64,000 nucleotides of DNA. Source: Afipia sp. GTDB lineage: Bacteria > Pseudomonadota > Alphaproteobacteria > Rhizobiales > Xanthobacteraceae. The position numbers were made by a program, and so were the translations under genes. Below the pieces are notes generated by a model. It was given only the letters and a program-made list of their open reading frames with translations, did no database searches and was not told the DNA's origin. Below, in pieces: positions 16,860 through 26,193 of this stretch; positions within the stretch are counted from its first letter, which is position 1, and each line of letters opens with the position of its first letter. The stretch is from assembly GCA_024707075.1 (NCBI GenBank), contig JANQAK010000004.1, positions 434,001 through 498,000 of the forward strand. The letters run 5' to 3'.

Positions 16860-17516
16860 TCAGAACCAGCGCTCGGCGACAACAACCGTGTCTCCGGGTT
16901 TCAGGAGCGTGCCAGGCGGCACGACAGCCTGAGCGGTACCAGCTTCGCCCATGCGGGTTAATTTGATGCTGCCTCGCTGCGCGCGAGGCGTGAATCCACC
17001 GGCGATGGCGACGGCGCTCTCGATCGTCATGTTCGGGACGTAGGGATACTGTCCGGGGGCCGTGACCTCACCGAGGATGAAGAAGGGCCGGTAAGTGTCT
17101 ACTTCCGCCGCGACATAGGGTTCGCGCAGATAGCCGTTCTTCAACCGCGCTGTAACCGCTGCGGCCAACTGGGTTGGCGTCATGCCACGCGCGCGCACCG
17201 CGCCGATCAGCGGCATCGTGATCGAGCCGCCGGCATCCACCGTGTAAGTATTGGTGAGGCCTTCCTGGCCGTACACGACAATACGCAGCCGGTCGCCGGC
17301 ATCGAGACGATAAGGCTCGTCGTGGGCGGCGTAAGCGTAGACGGGCGGGACCGGAGTCGTGGTGACCTCCATGGCGCGTACCGGCTGGATTGTGCCGTAA
17401 GCCATCGCATCGAGGCTGCCATTGTCGATCGCAGCAACCGGCACAGCCGTCCGCATGCAGCCCGATACCGCGAGTGCAAGCATGAGACAGGCGATACGCG
17501 CGCGGCTGCGCTGCAT
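16860..17516 (-). CDS. Polysaccharide export outer-membrane lipoprotein (Wza/ExoF family)
   Basis: This 218-residue lipoprotein has an N-terminal signal MLALAVSGC whose lipobox cysteine is near residue 20. A Poly_export domain (YRLDAGDRLRIVVYGQEGLTNTYTVD-type) follows, then SLBB-like repeats (FILGEVTAPGQYPYVPNM). Such proteins form the outer-membrane channel or periplasmic adaptor for capsule and exopolysaccharide export and partner with a Wzz-type inner-membrane protein. The partner candidate is the divergent gene at 17713. The shorter length compared with E. coli Wza suggests it lacks the C-terminal helical barrel, as in ExoF-like proteins. The roughly 200-base divergent region probably holds the promoters of both. 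Confidence 0.9.
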   Translation of the reverse strand: MQRSRARIACLMLALAVSGCMRTAVPVAAIDNGSLDAMAYGTIQPVRAMEVTTTPVPPVYAYAAHDEPYRLDAGDRLRIVVYGQEGLTNTYTVDAGGSITMPLIGAVRARGMTPTQLAAAVTARLKNGYLREPYVAAEVDTYRPFFILGEVTAPGQYPYVPNMTIESAVAIAGGFTPRAQRGSIKLTRMGEAGTAQAVVPPGTLLKPGDTVVVAERWF

Positions 17517-17712
17517 GGGAGAATCCGGGGTAAGTATCGACCCTGATTAAGAACTTTCATGGTTAATAAAGTGTGACGCGGCGTTACCGGCGGCCGGAAA
17601 ACTGCGGGGTCGGAGCGTCGATTAACCCGGCGGCAACCTTAATAGACTGTAATCGCCCCAGTGATGGTTGGTCGTCGCCTGAGTTCAGTAGCGTCCGGGT
17701 GGAGAGTGTTCG

Positions 17713-19878
17713 ATGCGTTTTTCGTTCTGGCGTGACTGGACGAGCAAGATGCCGTCCCGGGCAAAGGCGGACGTCGCCCCGGTGGCCGGAGCACCTGCGC
17801 CTGTCCCGCCGTCAAAACCCGTTCCAACTGCACCATCCGAATTTGGCGACGTCGACCTGCGCACGATCTGGCAGGCTTTGGTCCGCAAGCGGATGTGGGT
17901 CATCGTGCCGACCGCGGTTGCATTCGGGCTGTCACTGCTCGCCGTCAACATGATCACGCCGCGATATAAATCCGAGGCGCGCATTCTGATCGACGGTCGG
18001 GAGAATTTCTTCCTGCGTCCGAATGGCGAGCGTACCGAAGAGCGCGGCAGCCTCGACGCGGAAGCCGTCACCAGCCAGGTTCAGTTGCTGCTGTCGCGCG
18101 ATCTCGCCCGCGAGGTGATCAAGGCGAACAAACTCGCCGAACTGCCTGAGTTCGATCCAGTGCTGCGCGGTGTGTCGCCGCTGCGGACGTTGCTGGCTTT
18201 ATTCGGCATCGGCCGGGATCCGTTCAAGATGACGCCCGAGGAGCGGGTGCTTGAATCCTATTATGAGCGGCTGACGGCCTATGCCGTCGACAAGTCGCGG
18301 GTGATGGTGATCGAATTTCTGTCGCGCGATCCGGAATTGGCGGAGCGCGTCACCAACTCCATCGCCGACGGTTATCTGGTACTTCAGCAGGCCGCGCGGC
18401 AAAATCAGGCAAAATCGGCCTCGCAATGGCTGCTGGTCGAAATCGAGAGCCTGCGCAAGAAGGTCGCGGATGCGGAAGCGCGGGTCGAGGAGTTTCGCTC
18501 GAAGTCCAATCTCTTCGTCGGCACGAACAACACCACGTTGTCGAACCAGCAGCTTGGTGAACTGAATACACAACTCAACAACGCGCGGGCGCTGAAATCG
18601 GACGCGGAGTCGAAGGCGCGGCTGATCCGCGAGATGCTTCAGAGCGGCAAGCCGATCGAGGCGTCGGAAGTTCTCAATTCCGAACTGGTCCGCCGCCTGT
18701 CCGAGCAGCGCGTCACGCTGCGCGCGCAGCTTGCTGAGCAATCCTCCACGCTCCTCGGCGGCCATCCGCGTATCAAGGAATTGAAGGCGCAGATTTTGGA
18801 CATCGACCGCCAGATCCGCGATGAGGCGGGCAAGATTTCCCGTTCGCTGGAGAACGACGCCCGGATCGCGAGCGCCCGGGCGGACGGTCTCAATGGCAGC
18901 CTCGACCAGTTGAAGCGTCAGGCGACATCAAACAACGGTCAGGATGTTCAACTCCGGGCATTGGAGCGCGAAGCCAAGGCCCAGCGCGATCTTCTGGAAT
19001 CCTATCTCGCCAAGTATCGCGAGGCGACCACGCGCGAGAACATCGACGCGGTGCCCGCCGACGGCAGGATCATCTCCCGGGCGATCGTGTCGAATACGCC
19101 TGCTTACCCGAAGAAACTTCCAACCGTCCTGATCGCGACGATGGCCATGCTGATGCTCACTGCGGGCTACATCGCCACCGGCGAGTTGCTGCGCATGACC
19201 GCGCCGGGCCCGGTTGCTGCGGTTCGGCTGCCGGTTGCTCCCTTGCGCGACACGCATCCGCAGATGCTGGCCGGCCTCACGGAGATCGAGCGTCTCGCCG
19301 CAATGCTGCGTGAGGGCGAAGATGCGGCGCGCAAGATCACCGTCATCGGAGCGCATCAGGATGAAGGCGTCACGCTGACGGCACTGACGCTTGCCCGTCT
19401 TCTGTCACGAGGCTCCAAGGTTGTGCTGGTCGATCTTGCAATGGCGTCGCCGACGTTGGCCGCCGTATCGACCGATCCGGCGGCACCCGGTCTGACGGAG
19501 CTGATGCAGGGGTCTGCCTCGTTCAGCGACATCATCACCAAGGACCGTCTGTCCGGCGTTCATATCGTGGGTGCGGGACGGGATGCCGCCCAGCGCGAAC
19601 TCTTGCAGTTGCCACGGATCAATCTTGCGATCGACGCGCTGTCACGGGCCTACGATTATGTGGTGCTGGATGCCGGCACCGCGTCAGACCTGCCCGCGAG
19701 CGTCATCGCCGCGCAGGCGCATGCGGTTATTATTCCCGATCCGGCAATCACCCCGACTGCGCGCGATATGATGAAGAGCCAACTGTTGGCGTCCGGATTT
19801 GCCGGTGTGACTATTCTGAGCGCGTTGCCGAAAGCGATGGACCCTGGCGCGCCGGGAGACCGGTTCGCGGCGGCGTAA
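17713..19878 (+). CDS. Wzz/BY-kinase-like polysaccharide co-polymerase with degenerate Walker A
   Basis: This 721-residue protein has a cytoplasmic Ala/Pro-rich N-terminus, a first membrane helix (about residues 62-80) and a long periplasmic coiled-coil Wzz domain with GNVR-like region (about 90-460). A second helix (VLIATMAMLMLTAGYIA, about 475-492) and a C-terminal P-loop kinase-like domain (about 535-721) follow. In the kinase domain the Walker A motif reads GAHQDEGVTLT. Lysine is replaced by Val553. The Walker A' region is VVLVDLAMASP and Walker B is YDYVVLDAG. The usual C-terminal tyrosine cluster is absent. It probably still controls chain length with the Wza-like protein but is unlikely to be an active tyrosine kinase. 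Confidence 0.88.
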   Translation: MRFSFWRDWTSKMPSRAKADVAPVAGAPAPVPPSKPVPTAPSEFGDVDLRTIWQALVRKRMWVIVPTAVAFGLSLLAVNMITPRYKSEARILIDGRENFFLRPNGERTEERGSLDAEAVTSQVQLLLSRDLAREVIKANKLAELPEFDPVLRGVSPLRTLLALFGIGRDPFKMTPEERVLESYYERLTAYAVDKSRVMVIEFLSRDPELAERVTNSIADGYLVLQQAARQNQAKSASQWLLVEIESLRKKVADAEARVEEFRSKSNLFVGTNNTTLSNQQLGELNTQLNNARALKSDAESKARLIREMLQSGKPIEASEVLNSELVRRLSEQRVTLRAQLAEQSSTLLGGHPRIKELKAQILDIDRQIRDEAGKISRSLENDARIASARADGLNGSLDQLKRQATSNNGQDVQLRALEREAKAQRDLLESYLAKYREATTRENIDAVPADGRIISRAIVSNTPAYPKKLPTVLIATMAMLMLTAGYIATGELLRMTAPGPVAAVRLPVAPLRDTHPQMLAGLTEIERLAAMLREGEDAARKITVIGAHQDEGVTLTALTLARLLSRGSKVVLVDLAMASPTLAAVSTDPAAPGLTELMQGSASFSDIITKDRLSGVHIVGAGRDAAQRELLQLPRINLAIDALSRAYDYVVLDAGTASDLPASVIAAQAHAVIIPDPAITPTARDMMKSQLLASGFAGVTILSALPKAMDPGAPGDRFAAA

Positions 19879-19902
19879 GCCTGCCGATACAATATTTTCG
19901 GA

Positions 19903-21150
19903 TCAGCGTGAGATGGCGTTGCGCAGCATCTGGGCCATCTGCATCAGCGCAGGGTTTTGCTTCACCAGCCGCTTGGCATGGGTCAGCGACGACATGCCGA
20001 GCGCCGCGAACTTGCCGCGCGCGGTCAGCGGAATGAAAGCATCGACCATCGGTTCGTCGTGCTTGCAGAATGTCAGCTTGTATTCGTCCGAACCGACCCC
20101 GAAGTCGGCTGAACTGTAACCGCGCTCGCCGAAGTGATCGATCATATAGCGCAGCAGGATGAGACCGGGGCTGTAACGCGCGTTATCCGAAATCGTATAG
20201 GTATTGAACATGGTCGAGAAGCGCTCGCCGTCCGCAACGGTGGCGAAGATCGAAATCATCTCGCTCTCGCATTCCATGGCGTGAAGCTCGATCGCGCGCG
20301 CGCCATTGGGAAGCGTCGCCAGGCAGGCGTCGCGGATAAATCTTTTGGTCGCCTCATCGGAAAAAATATCGGGAAGTTTCGAAAGCGCCATCCGCTGCGG
20401 CTTGATGATGAAGAACGCATCGAGAAGCCGGTTGATGTCGGCGTCGGTCGTCGCGACGAAGTAACGATAGCCGGGAAGGGACTGCAACTTGCGTTCCTTG
20501 TTCCGCAATCGCCGCCGTGTCGATGCGCTGACGCGTTCTTCCGGCTTGCAATCCGGCGCCATGATCAGCAACGGGCAGGGATTGGTCGACGGCTGCCCCG
20601 AGAGCTTCGCCAGCGGGTTCGCAATGGCTCGCCATCGCAGCGGCTGCTGTGTGAAGGCCAGCACGTCGGGACCGTTCGGCTGCCTGCGAATGGCTGCGAT
20701 CAGTCCGTCGAGTTCGGCCTCGGTGACGGTTTCCGCGAAGTCGCGGCGCCACAGCGCCATGTTGAACGTCGGGTGCTTGCCGCCCATGAAGCGCGCGACC
20801 CTCGCGCCGTTCTCGCGGTTGATGACGAGGGGAAGCAGCAGCAGTGGCCGGTTGTCGGTATCGCAGGCGATCACGACGAAGGGAACGGCGCAGTCGTGCC
20901 TGCCGATTGTCTGCTGCCAGGCGTTGAGAAGCTCGAAGCGCTGGTAGGGCGTAAAAAGGAAATCGGGGCCTTCGAAGGCGCGCCAGCGGCGCTCGGCTTC
21001 GGCCATATCGCGAACGACATCGACACGCGCGATGCGGCTTGCACCATCGGTCGTCTGCGAATGTGTGTCGGGGCCGTGAAGCGTTGCAGCCATGGCCATT
21101 GGAGGACCTGATTTCTGTGGCATTTTAGGATTTACGGCTTTGACCGACAT
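19903..21150 (-). CDS. GNAT-fold acetyltransferase (BioF2/CelD-like), polysaccharide-locus type
   Basis: This protein of up to 415 residues belongs to the acetyltransferase_6 (BioF2-like/CelD-like) group. It has an N-terminal domain (WRAFEGPDFLFTPYQRFELLNAWQ, VIACDTDNRPLLLLPLVI) and a C-terminal GNAT domain (AIELHAMECESEMISIFATV, then YSPGLILLRYMIDHFGERGYSSADFGVG). Such genes are frequent in exopolysaccharide clusters and are thought to acylate glycan precursors, though few have been assayed. It is divergent from the deacetylase-like gene at 21228 with 77 bases between. The start is uncertain because several in-frame Met codons follow in the first 25 residues. Confidence 0.8.
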   Translation of the reverse strand: MSVKAVNPKMPQKSGPPMAMAATLHGPDTHSQTTDGASRIARVDVVRDMAEAERRWRAFEGPDFLFTPYQRFELLNAWQQTIGRHDCAVPFVVIACDTDNRPLLLLPLVINRENGARVARFMGGKHPTFNMALWRRDFAETVTEAELDGLIAAIRRQPNGPDVLAFTQQPLRWRAIANPLAKLSGQPSTNPCPLLIMAPDCKPEERVSASTRRRLRNKERKLQSLPGYRYFVATTDADINRLLDAFFIIKPQRMALSKLPDIFSDEATKRFIRDACLATLPNGARAIELHAMECESEMISIFATVADGERFSTMFNTYTISDNARYSPGLILLRYMIDHFGERGYSSADFGVGSDEYKLTFCKHDEPMVDAFIPLTARGKFAALGMSSLTHAKRLVKQNPALMQMAQMLRNAISR

Positions 21151-21227
21151 TATTCAAAGAAATGTCAACAAAGAGTAATGAGAATAGCGTCGCGTCGGGC
21201 GTTTATGCGCATCGGAGAGGGACTTAA

Positions 21228-22289
21228 GTGCTGTTTCGGAGAGGCCTGCTGGCGGATATGGCGCTGGAATTCGCGTATTTCAGCGGCGCGGCGCGCATCT
21301 TCGAGGCCAGAACCGGAGGCGCCGGTATCATCCTCAAGTTCGAGCACGTCCGCCCGCGGTGCGGCGAGCCGTTCCAGCCGTTGCGGTCGCAGGACATCAC
21401 CCCCGAATTTCTTGATGGCGCGATCACGGCGCTGAAACGGTGGAATTTCGATATTCTCTCGATCGATGACGTTGTCGAGCGCGCGCAGCAGGCGGCCATC
21501 GCGCGCCGCTTCGTTTGCCTGACGTTCGATGGCGGCCATCGCGATTTCATGGCGTTCGCCTATCCGGTGTTGTCGCATCATCGCGTGCCGTTCGCGCTGT
21601 ACATTCCGACCGGCTTCGTCGACGGCATCGGCAGGGCATGGTGGCTGGCGCTCGAACAGGTCATTGCACGCAATCACCGGATCGGCCTCGTGATGAATCG
21701 CACCGAACGGCATTTCTTTGCCGCAAGTCTCGCGGAAAAGTATCAGCTTTACGATATCCTGCATGCGTGGATGATGACGCTGTCGCCGCCGGACCTTGCA
21801 GCCGCGATTGGCGACCTGTGCGGCCGCTACGGTGTCGATCTTGCCGCCGTCTCGCGCAATATTGCCATGAGCTGGGAAGATCTGACGAAACTGGCGCGCG
21901 ATCCGCAGGCCACCATTGGAAGTGCAACCGTCAACTCTCCGAACCTCGCGCATATGAAAGGTACGAGCGCGCTGCGCGAAATGACCATGGGCCGGACGGT
22001 GCTGGAAACCGCGCTCGGTGGTCCGTGCCGGCATTTCGCCTATCCGTTCGGTGGGGAGGGCAGCTTCGGTCCGCGGGAGATGCTGCTGGCGCGGGAGGCG
22101 GGATTCGTTGCGGCGGTTTCCACAAAGCCCGGTGTCATCAGGGCCGACGGGCAGTCGGACCCGATGGCTTTGCCGCGGATCGCATGGGACGGGCGGCGGT
22201 CGCTGCGCGCGCTGCGCGTGGTTCTTTCGGGGATCACCGCGCGCAGGGAGAAGCGCCGCGAGGTCGAACCGGCGGTGAATTACGGCTGA
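21228..22289 (+). CDS. Polysaccharide deacetylase-fold protein lacking the metal-binding residues
   Basis: The 353-residue product starts at GTG 21228 (GGAGAGG upstream). It has the NodB/CE4 barrel pattern, with the first strand VCLTFDGGHRDF at residues 97-108. Active CE4 enzymes have TFDDG. Here D101 is kept but the metal ligand Asp is Gly102. The second motif is GSATVNSP (231-238) where active enzymes have HxxxH, so both metal histidines are replaced (A233, S237). Later motifs (HFAYPFGGEGSFGPREMLLAREAGF) are retained. The protein probably keeps the fold and glycan binding without deacetylase activity. It is paired with the divergent GNAT gene, suggesting a role in decorating or recognising the same polysaccharide. 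Confidence 0.82.
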   Translation: MLFRRGLLADMALEFAYFSGAARIFEARTGGAGIILKFEHVRPRCGEPFQPLRSQDITPEFLDGAITALKRWNFDILSIDDVVERAQQAAIARRFVCLTFDGGHRDFMAFAYPVLSHHRVPFALYIPTGFVDGIGRAWWLALEQVIARNHRIGLVMNRTERHFFAASLAEKYQLYDILHAWMMTLSPPDLAAAIGDLCGRYGVDLAAVSRNIAMSWEDLTKLARDPQATIGSATVNSPNLAHMKGTSALREMTMGRTVLETALGGPCRHFAYPFGGEGSFGPREMLLAREAGFVAAVSTKPGVIRADGQSDPMALPRIAWDGRRSLRALRVVLSGITARREKRREVEPAVNYG

Positions 22290-22492
22290 GGATCGGGCCG
22301 GGACATCCAGGCGATCAGCGGCATTGCGGGCAGCACCCAGCCGAGGCCCGCCACGACATAAAAGATCGCCTGAGCGAGTTTTGATGCCGCCAGCCACGGC
22401 GTCTGGGCGATCGCCATGCCGGCAAGGGACCAGACCACGACGAGGCCGAGCAGGCTGAATGTTCCGATGAGTTTTCGCGTGCGGATATTCAT
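22280..22492 (-). CDS. DUF2842 small membrane protein
   Basis: The 70-residue protein (from ATG 22492) has two hydrophobic helices ([20 protein letters not shown] and [20 protein letters not shown]) and a short Pro-rich tail. This two-helix layout with the WxxP-containing second helix matches DUF2842, a family widespread in Alphaproteobacteria with no assigned function. Its stop region overlaps the end of the converging deacetylase-like gene by ten bases. It is divergent from the heme A synthase gene, a common neighbour for such small proteins. Confidence 0.75.
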   Translation of the reverse strand: MNIRTRKLIGTFSLLGLVVVWSLAGMAIAQTPWLAASKLAQAIFYVVAGLGWVLPAMPLIAWMSRPDPQP

Positions 22493-22591
22493 AACAGGAT
22501 TGTGCGGGCGGCTGCGGCAGCGCGTCTTGCGCGGAAAAGTGCGGGGACTATAAGGTCCGCGCGAATTCATTCAAGGCTGCATTTTCGGATC

Positions 22592-23692
22592 ATGACGCAC
22601 ATCGCGACCGACCGACCGGCAGGCGCCGCAGGCATGCGGAGCGTCCGCGCGTGGCTGATCGCGGTCGCGGCCCTCATCGTCTGCACCCTGATGGTCGGCG
22701 GTGCGACGCGGCTGACGGAATCCGGCCTTTCCATTGTCGAATGGAAGCCGGTCACCGGCACTCTGCCACCGCTGACGGACGCGGAATGGACACGGCAGTT
22801 CGAAGCCTACAAGACCATCCCGCAGTATCGCGAAATGAATCGCGGCATGAGTCTGTCCGAATTCAAGACGATCTTCTGGTGGGAATGGGGCCACCGGCTG
22901 CTGGGGCGGCTGATCGGCGCGGTGTTCCTGCTGCCGTTTCTCTGGTTCCTGTGGCGCGGCTTTCTGTCGTCCGAACTCAAGCGCAAATTGTGGGTTATCT
23001 TCGTTCTCGGCGGTGCGCAGGGCGCAGTCGGATGGTGGATGGTGTCCTCGGGCCTCACCGAACGGGTGTCCGTCTCGCAATACCGGCTTGCCATTCACTT
23101 CATGCTGGCGCTGGTCATCTTCTCCGCGATCGTCTGGACGCTGCGGCGGCTTCAACGCCAACCGCCGTCCATCGCGCCGCCGCGCGTGAAAATCACCGGC
23201 AGGATTCTGCTGGCGCTTGTATTTCTGCAACTCTATTTCGGCGCGCTCGTCGCCGGGCTGCGGGCAGGCCGCGTATTCAACACCTGGCCGGAGATCGATG
23301 GCGCATTCATTCCAACGGCCGCACGGCTCTTCTTCGAACAGCCGTGGTGGCGAAACTTCTTCGACAACACGCTGACGGTGCAATTCACCCACCGCATGAT
23401 CGCCTACACGCTGGTGGTTGTGGCCATCGCCCATGCCGTCGATGCCATCCGCTCCCGCACCAGTCCGGCCGTCGTGACGGGCGCTGTCTGGATCATGGCC
23501 GTGATGCTGGCGCAGGTTGCCATCGGCATTCTGACGCTGCTCAATCAGGTTCCGATCGATCTCGGGCTTGCTCATCAGGCCGTCGCGATCGTGGTTCTCA
23601 CGCTGGCCTTGTTTCAGGTCGAGCGGCTGGGCCGAACGTTGCCGGCTACGACGCCAGCCAAGTTGCGTCTTGTCATCGGCGAACGCCGCTAA
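22592..23692 (+). CDS. ctaA: Heme A synthase, COX15/CtaA type 2
   Basis: This 366-residue protein has eight membrane helices in two homologous four-helix halves. Heme-ligand histidines lie in [14 protein letters not shown] and [12 protein letters not shown] in the first half. The second half has [22 protein letters not shown] and [16 protein letters not shown]. Diagnostic early motifs are [21 protein letters not shown] and LPPLTDAEW. It oxidises the C8 methyl of heme O to the formyl group of heme A for aa3-type cytochrome oxidase. The type 2 alphaproteobacterial form lacks the paired cysteines of Bacillus CtaA. It starts at ATG 22592. A 160-base gap follows before the permease gene. Confidence 0.95.
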   Translation: MTHIATDRPAGAAGMRSVRAWLIAVAALIVCTLMVGGATRLTESGLSIVEWKPVTGTLPPLTDAEWTRQFEAYKTIPQYREMNRGMSLSEFKTIFWWEWGHRLLGRLIGAVFLLPFLWFLWRGFLSSELKRKLWVIFVLGGAQGAVGWWMVSSGLTERVSVSQYRLAIHFMLALVIFSAIVWTLRRLQRQPPSIAPPRVKITGRILLALVFLQLYFGALVAGLRAGRVFNTWPEIDGAFIPTAARLFFEQPWWRNFFDNTLTVQFTHRMIAYTLVVVAIAHAVDAIRSRTSPAVVTGAVWIMAVMLAQVAIGILTLLNQVPIDLGLAHQAVAIVVLTLALFQVERLGRTLPATTPAKLRLVIGERR

Positions 23693-23853
23693 ATCGAATT
23701 ATTCTAAAGTAATGAGGGGTGAAAGAAATGCCCGGTTAATGGGTATTTCTTCGATTTCGTGCTCAGTCACGATTTGGTGCGGTCCGGGCGTACTTTAACT
23801 TCGATTTGCCGCGCGATAGAACGATCACCTGCGCCGATTGTAAAAGGTCACCC

Positions 23854-24675
23854 ATGTCCAACGCATTCATCCAAGCCGCCGTCATCCTGTTGCGCGAGGG
23901 GCTCGAGGCCATGCTCGTGATCGCGGCGCTTGCGGGTTATCTGCGGAAGGTTGGGGGAAGCCACCGCGTGACGGCGCTGTATGCCGGTGCGCTCGCGGCG
24001 ATTGGCGCCAGTATCATTGCCGCGTGGCTGTTCGCCGTGCTCAATTCCGGTGAGCATAATGACATTTTCGAAGGCATCGTGATCCTCTTCGCGGCTGCGC
24101 TGATGCTATATGTGAGCGGCTGGCTGATGGTGAAGCAGGATCCGCGCGGCTGGCAGGACTATCTGGCCAGTAAGGCTGACGATGCGCTGGCGCAGGAGAC
24201 GGCATGGGCCGTCGGCGCGCTCGCGTTCTTCGCGGTGTTTCGCGAAGGCGCGGAAACCGTGCTCTTCATCAACGCGCTTGCCGTCACCGAGGGCGGCTGG
24301 AGCTTCGGACTGTTCGCGGGCCTTGCCGTGGCGACTGTTGGTCTCGTCGTGCTGTTCTATTTCATCAACCTGATCGCGCGCAAAATTCCGCTGCGTCCGT
24401 TGTTCATCATTACGTCGGCGTTCCTGTTCGCGATGGGCATCAAGTTCATCGGTGAAGCGGTTCAGGAATTCCAGGAACAGAACATCGTGCCATTCACCGA
24501 GTTAAAGAGCTTCGGATGGCTGCAATCGCTCGGGCTCAACCCAACCGTTGAAGCGGTATCGGCGCAGCTTCTGGTGATTCTGGTTGCGCTCGCGACATTC
24601 TCGATCGTCCAGCGCAATGCCCGGCTGGCCCGGGAGAGTAAGGCGAAAGCCGCCCTGGAAACCGCAAAGACCTGA
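23854..24675 (+). CDS. FTR1-family iron permease
   Basis: This 273-residue integral membrane protein has seven predicted helices. The two REGxE iron-transport motifs are plain: REGLE at residues 14-18 and REGAE from residue 130. The spacing is typical of EfeU/Ftr1. Family members import iron across the inner membrane, usually with EfeO/EfeB or a cupredoxin partner. No such partner lies adjacent, although a cupredoxin-fold gene is located 13 kb away. The start at ATG 23854 has AAAGG upstream. A strong hairpin separates it from the converging metY gene. Confidence 0.93.
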   Translation: MSNAFIQAAVILLREGLEAMLVIAALAGYLRKVGGSHRVTALYAGALAAIGASIIAAWLFAVLNSGEHNDIFEGIVILFAAALMLYVSGWLMVKQDPRGWQDYLASKADDALAQETAWAVGALAFFAVFREGAETVLFINALAVTEGGWSFGLFAGLAVATVGLVVLFYFINLIARKIPLRPLFIITSAFLFAMGIKFIGEAVQEFQEQNIVPFTELKSFGWLQSLGLNPTVEAVSAQLLVILVALATFSIVQRNARLARESKAKAALETAKT

Positions 24676-24710
24676 ATTTTTCAGAAAGTCATTTTGCTCT
24701 GTATGAATAA

Positions 24711-24740
24711 AAACGCGGCGCCATGCCCGGCGCCGCGTTT
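24711..24740. terminator. Bidirectional terminator between FTR1 permease and metY
   Basis: Perfect 12-bp stem AAACGCGGCGCC / GGCGCCGCGTTT with a 6-base loop. On the minus strand it continues into T residues, so it clearly ends metY. It also lies 35 bases after the permease stop codon. Confidence 0.85.
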
Positions 24741-24756
24741 GACACTTTGAGCCTCG

Positions 24757-26037
24757 TTACGCCTTCAGCGCCTGATCGAGATCGGCGATCAGGTCTTCCT
24801 TGTCTTCGAGGCCGACCGAGAGTCGCACCACATCGACACCTGCGCCGGCCTGAGCCTTTTGGGTGTCGCTGAGCTGGCTGTGGGTGGTCGAGGCCGGATG
24901 GATGATGAGCGAGCGCGTATCGCCGACATTGGCCAGATGCGAGAACAGCTTCACGTTCGAAACGAGATTGATGCCCGCGTCGTAGCCGCCTTTCAGGCCG
25001 AACGTGAACACGGCGCCTGCGCCCTTCGGGGAGTATTTGCGCGCGAGGTTGTGATAGCGGTCGCCGGGCAGTCCCGCGTAGTTCACCCACGCCACGGCCG
25101 GATGATTTGAGAGCCATTCCGCCACGGCCTTGGCGTTGTCCGAGTGCCGTTGCACACGAAGACCAAGGGTCTCGATGCCGGTCAGAATCAGAAACGCGTT
25201 GAACGGCGACAGTGCAGGGCCGAGGTCACGCAGGCCGAGAACGCGCGCGGCGATGGCGAAGGCGAAGTTGCCGAATGTCTCCTGCAACTTGATGCCGTGA
25301 TATTCCGGCCTCGGTTCACTGAGAATCGGATAGCGGCCATCGCGCGACCAGTCGAACGTGCCGGCATCGACGATGATGCCGCCGATGGAGTTGCCGTGGC
25401 CGCCGAGAAATTTCGTCAGCGAGTGGACGACGATGTCGGCGCCGTGATCGATCGGTTTCACCAGATAAGGCGTCGCCAGCGTATTGTCGACAATCAGCGG
25501 CACGCCGGCCTTGCGCGCGATGGCGGCAATGGCTTCGATGTCGGTGATGGTGCCGCCCGGATTGGCGATGGACTCGATGAAGATCGCCTTGGTCTTCGGG
25601 GTCAGCGCCTTCTCGAAGGTCGAAACGTCGTCGGTGTCCGCCCACACCACGTTCCAGCCGAAGCTCTTGAAGGCGTGATTGAACTGGTTGATCGAACCGC
25701 CATAGAGCCTGCGGCCTGCGATGAATTCGTCGCCCGGCTGCAGCAGGGTGTGGAACACGACCACCTGCGCGGCATGCCCCGACGCCACCGCCACCGCCGC
25801 CGTGCCGCCTTCCAGCGCCGCGACGCGCTCTTCCAGTACGGCGTTCGTCGGATTGCCGATGCGGGTGTAGATGTTGCCGAACGCCTGCAATCCGAACAGC
25901 GAGGCGGCGTGGTCGGCGTCGTTGAAGACGAACGAGGTGGTCTGATAGATCGGCGTCGCGCGCGCGCCCGTCGTCGGGTCAGGCTGCGCGCCGGCGTGAA
26001 TGGAGAGCGTGGAGAAGCCAGGCAGTCTTTCCGTCAT
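24757..26037 (-). CDS. metY: O-acetylhomoserine sulfhydrylase (O-acetylhomoserine aminocarboxypropyltransferase)
   Basis: This 426-residue PLP enzyme of the Cys/Met metabolism family begins GFSTLSIHAGAQPDPTTGARATPIYQTTSF. It has the PLP lysine in VHSLTKFLGGHGNSIGG and ends RLSVGLEDKEDLIADLDQAL. The long form, with the insertion after the PLP lysine and the SxPRPEYHG-like region, is typical of MetY and not of MetB or MetZ. It makes homocysteine directly from O-acetylhomoserine and sulfide for methionine synthesis. A 150-base upstream region was checked for a SAM-II riboswitch, and none could be recognised. Confidence 0.92.
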   Translation of the reverse strand: MTERLPGFSTLSIHAGAQPDPTTGARATPIYQTTSFVFNDADHAASLFGLQAFGNIYTRIGNPTNAVLEERVAALEGGTAAVAVASGHAAQVVVFHTLLQPGDEFIAGRRLYGGSINQFNHAFKSFGWNVVWADTDDVSTFEKALTPKTKAIFIESIANPGGTITDIEAIAAIARKAGVPLIVDNTLATPYLVKPIDHGADIVVHSLTKFLGGHGNSIGGIIVDAGTFDWSRDGRYPILSEPRPEYHGIKLQETFGNFAFAIAARVLGLRDLGPALSPFNAFLILTGIETLGLRVQRHSDNAKAVAEWLSNHPAVAWVNYAGLPGDRYHNLARKYSPKGAGAVFTFGLKGGYDAGINLVSNVKLFSHLANVGDTRSLIIHPASTTHSQLSDTQKAQAGAGVDVVRLSVGLEDKEDLIADLDQALKA

Positions 26038-26193
26038 GAGATGTCCCTTTGAGAGCCGCGAACGGGCATGAGAAGGATATGCTGCGGACAGGTATAGCCT
26101 TCGTCAAGCTATCAGCAAGCATCGACGTTAACAGGCAATAGTCCTGTCGTTATTTTGGATGCGCGCGGACAATCGTTCTGCCGCGCGCGAGGT

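Noticed and set aside
26038-26193. SAM-II riboswitch upstream of metY
   Set aside because: Methionine genes of Alphaproteobacteria often carry SAM-II, so I searched the leader for its conserved pseudoknot segments. The sequence does not show them.
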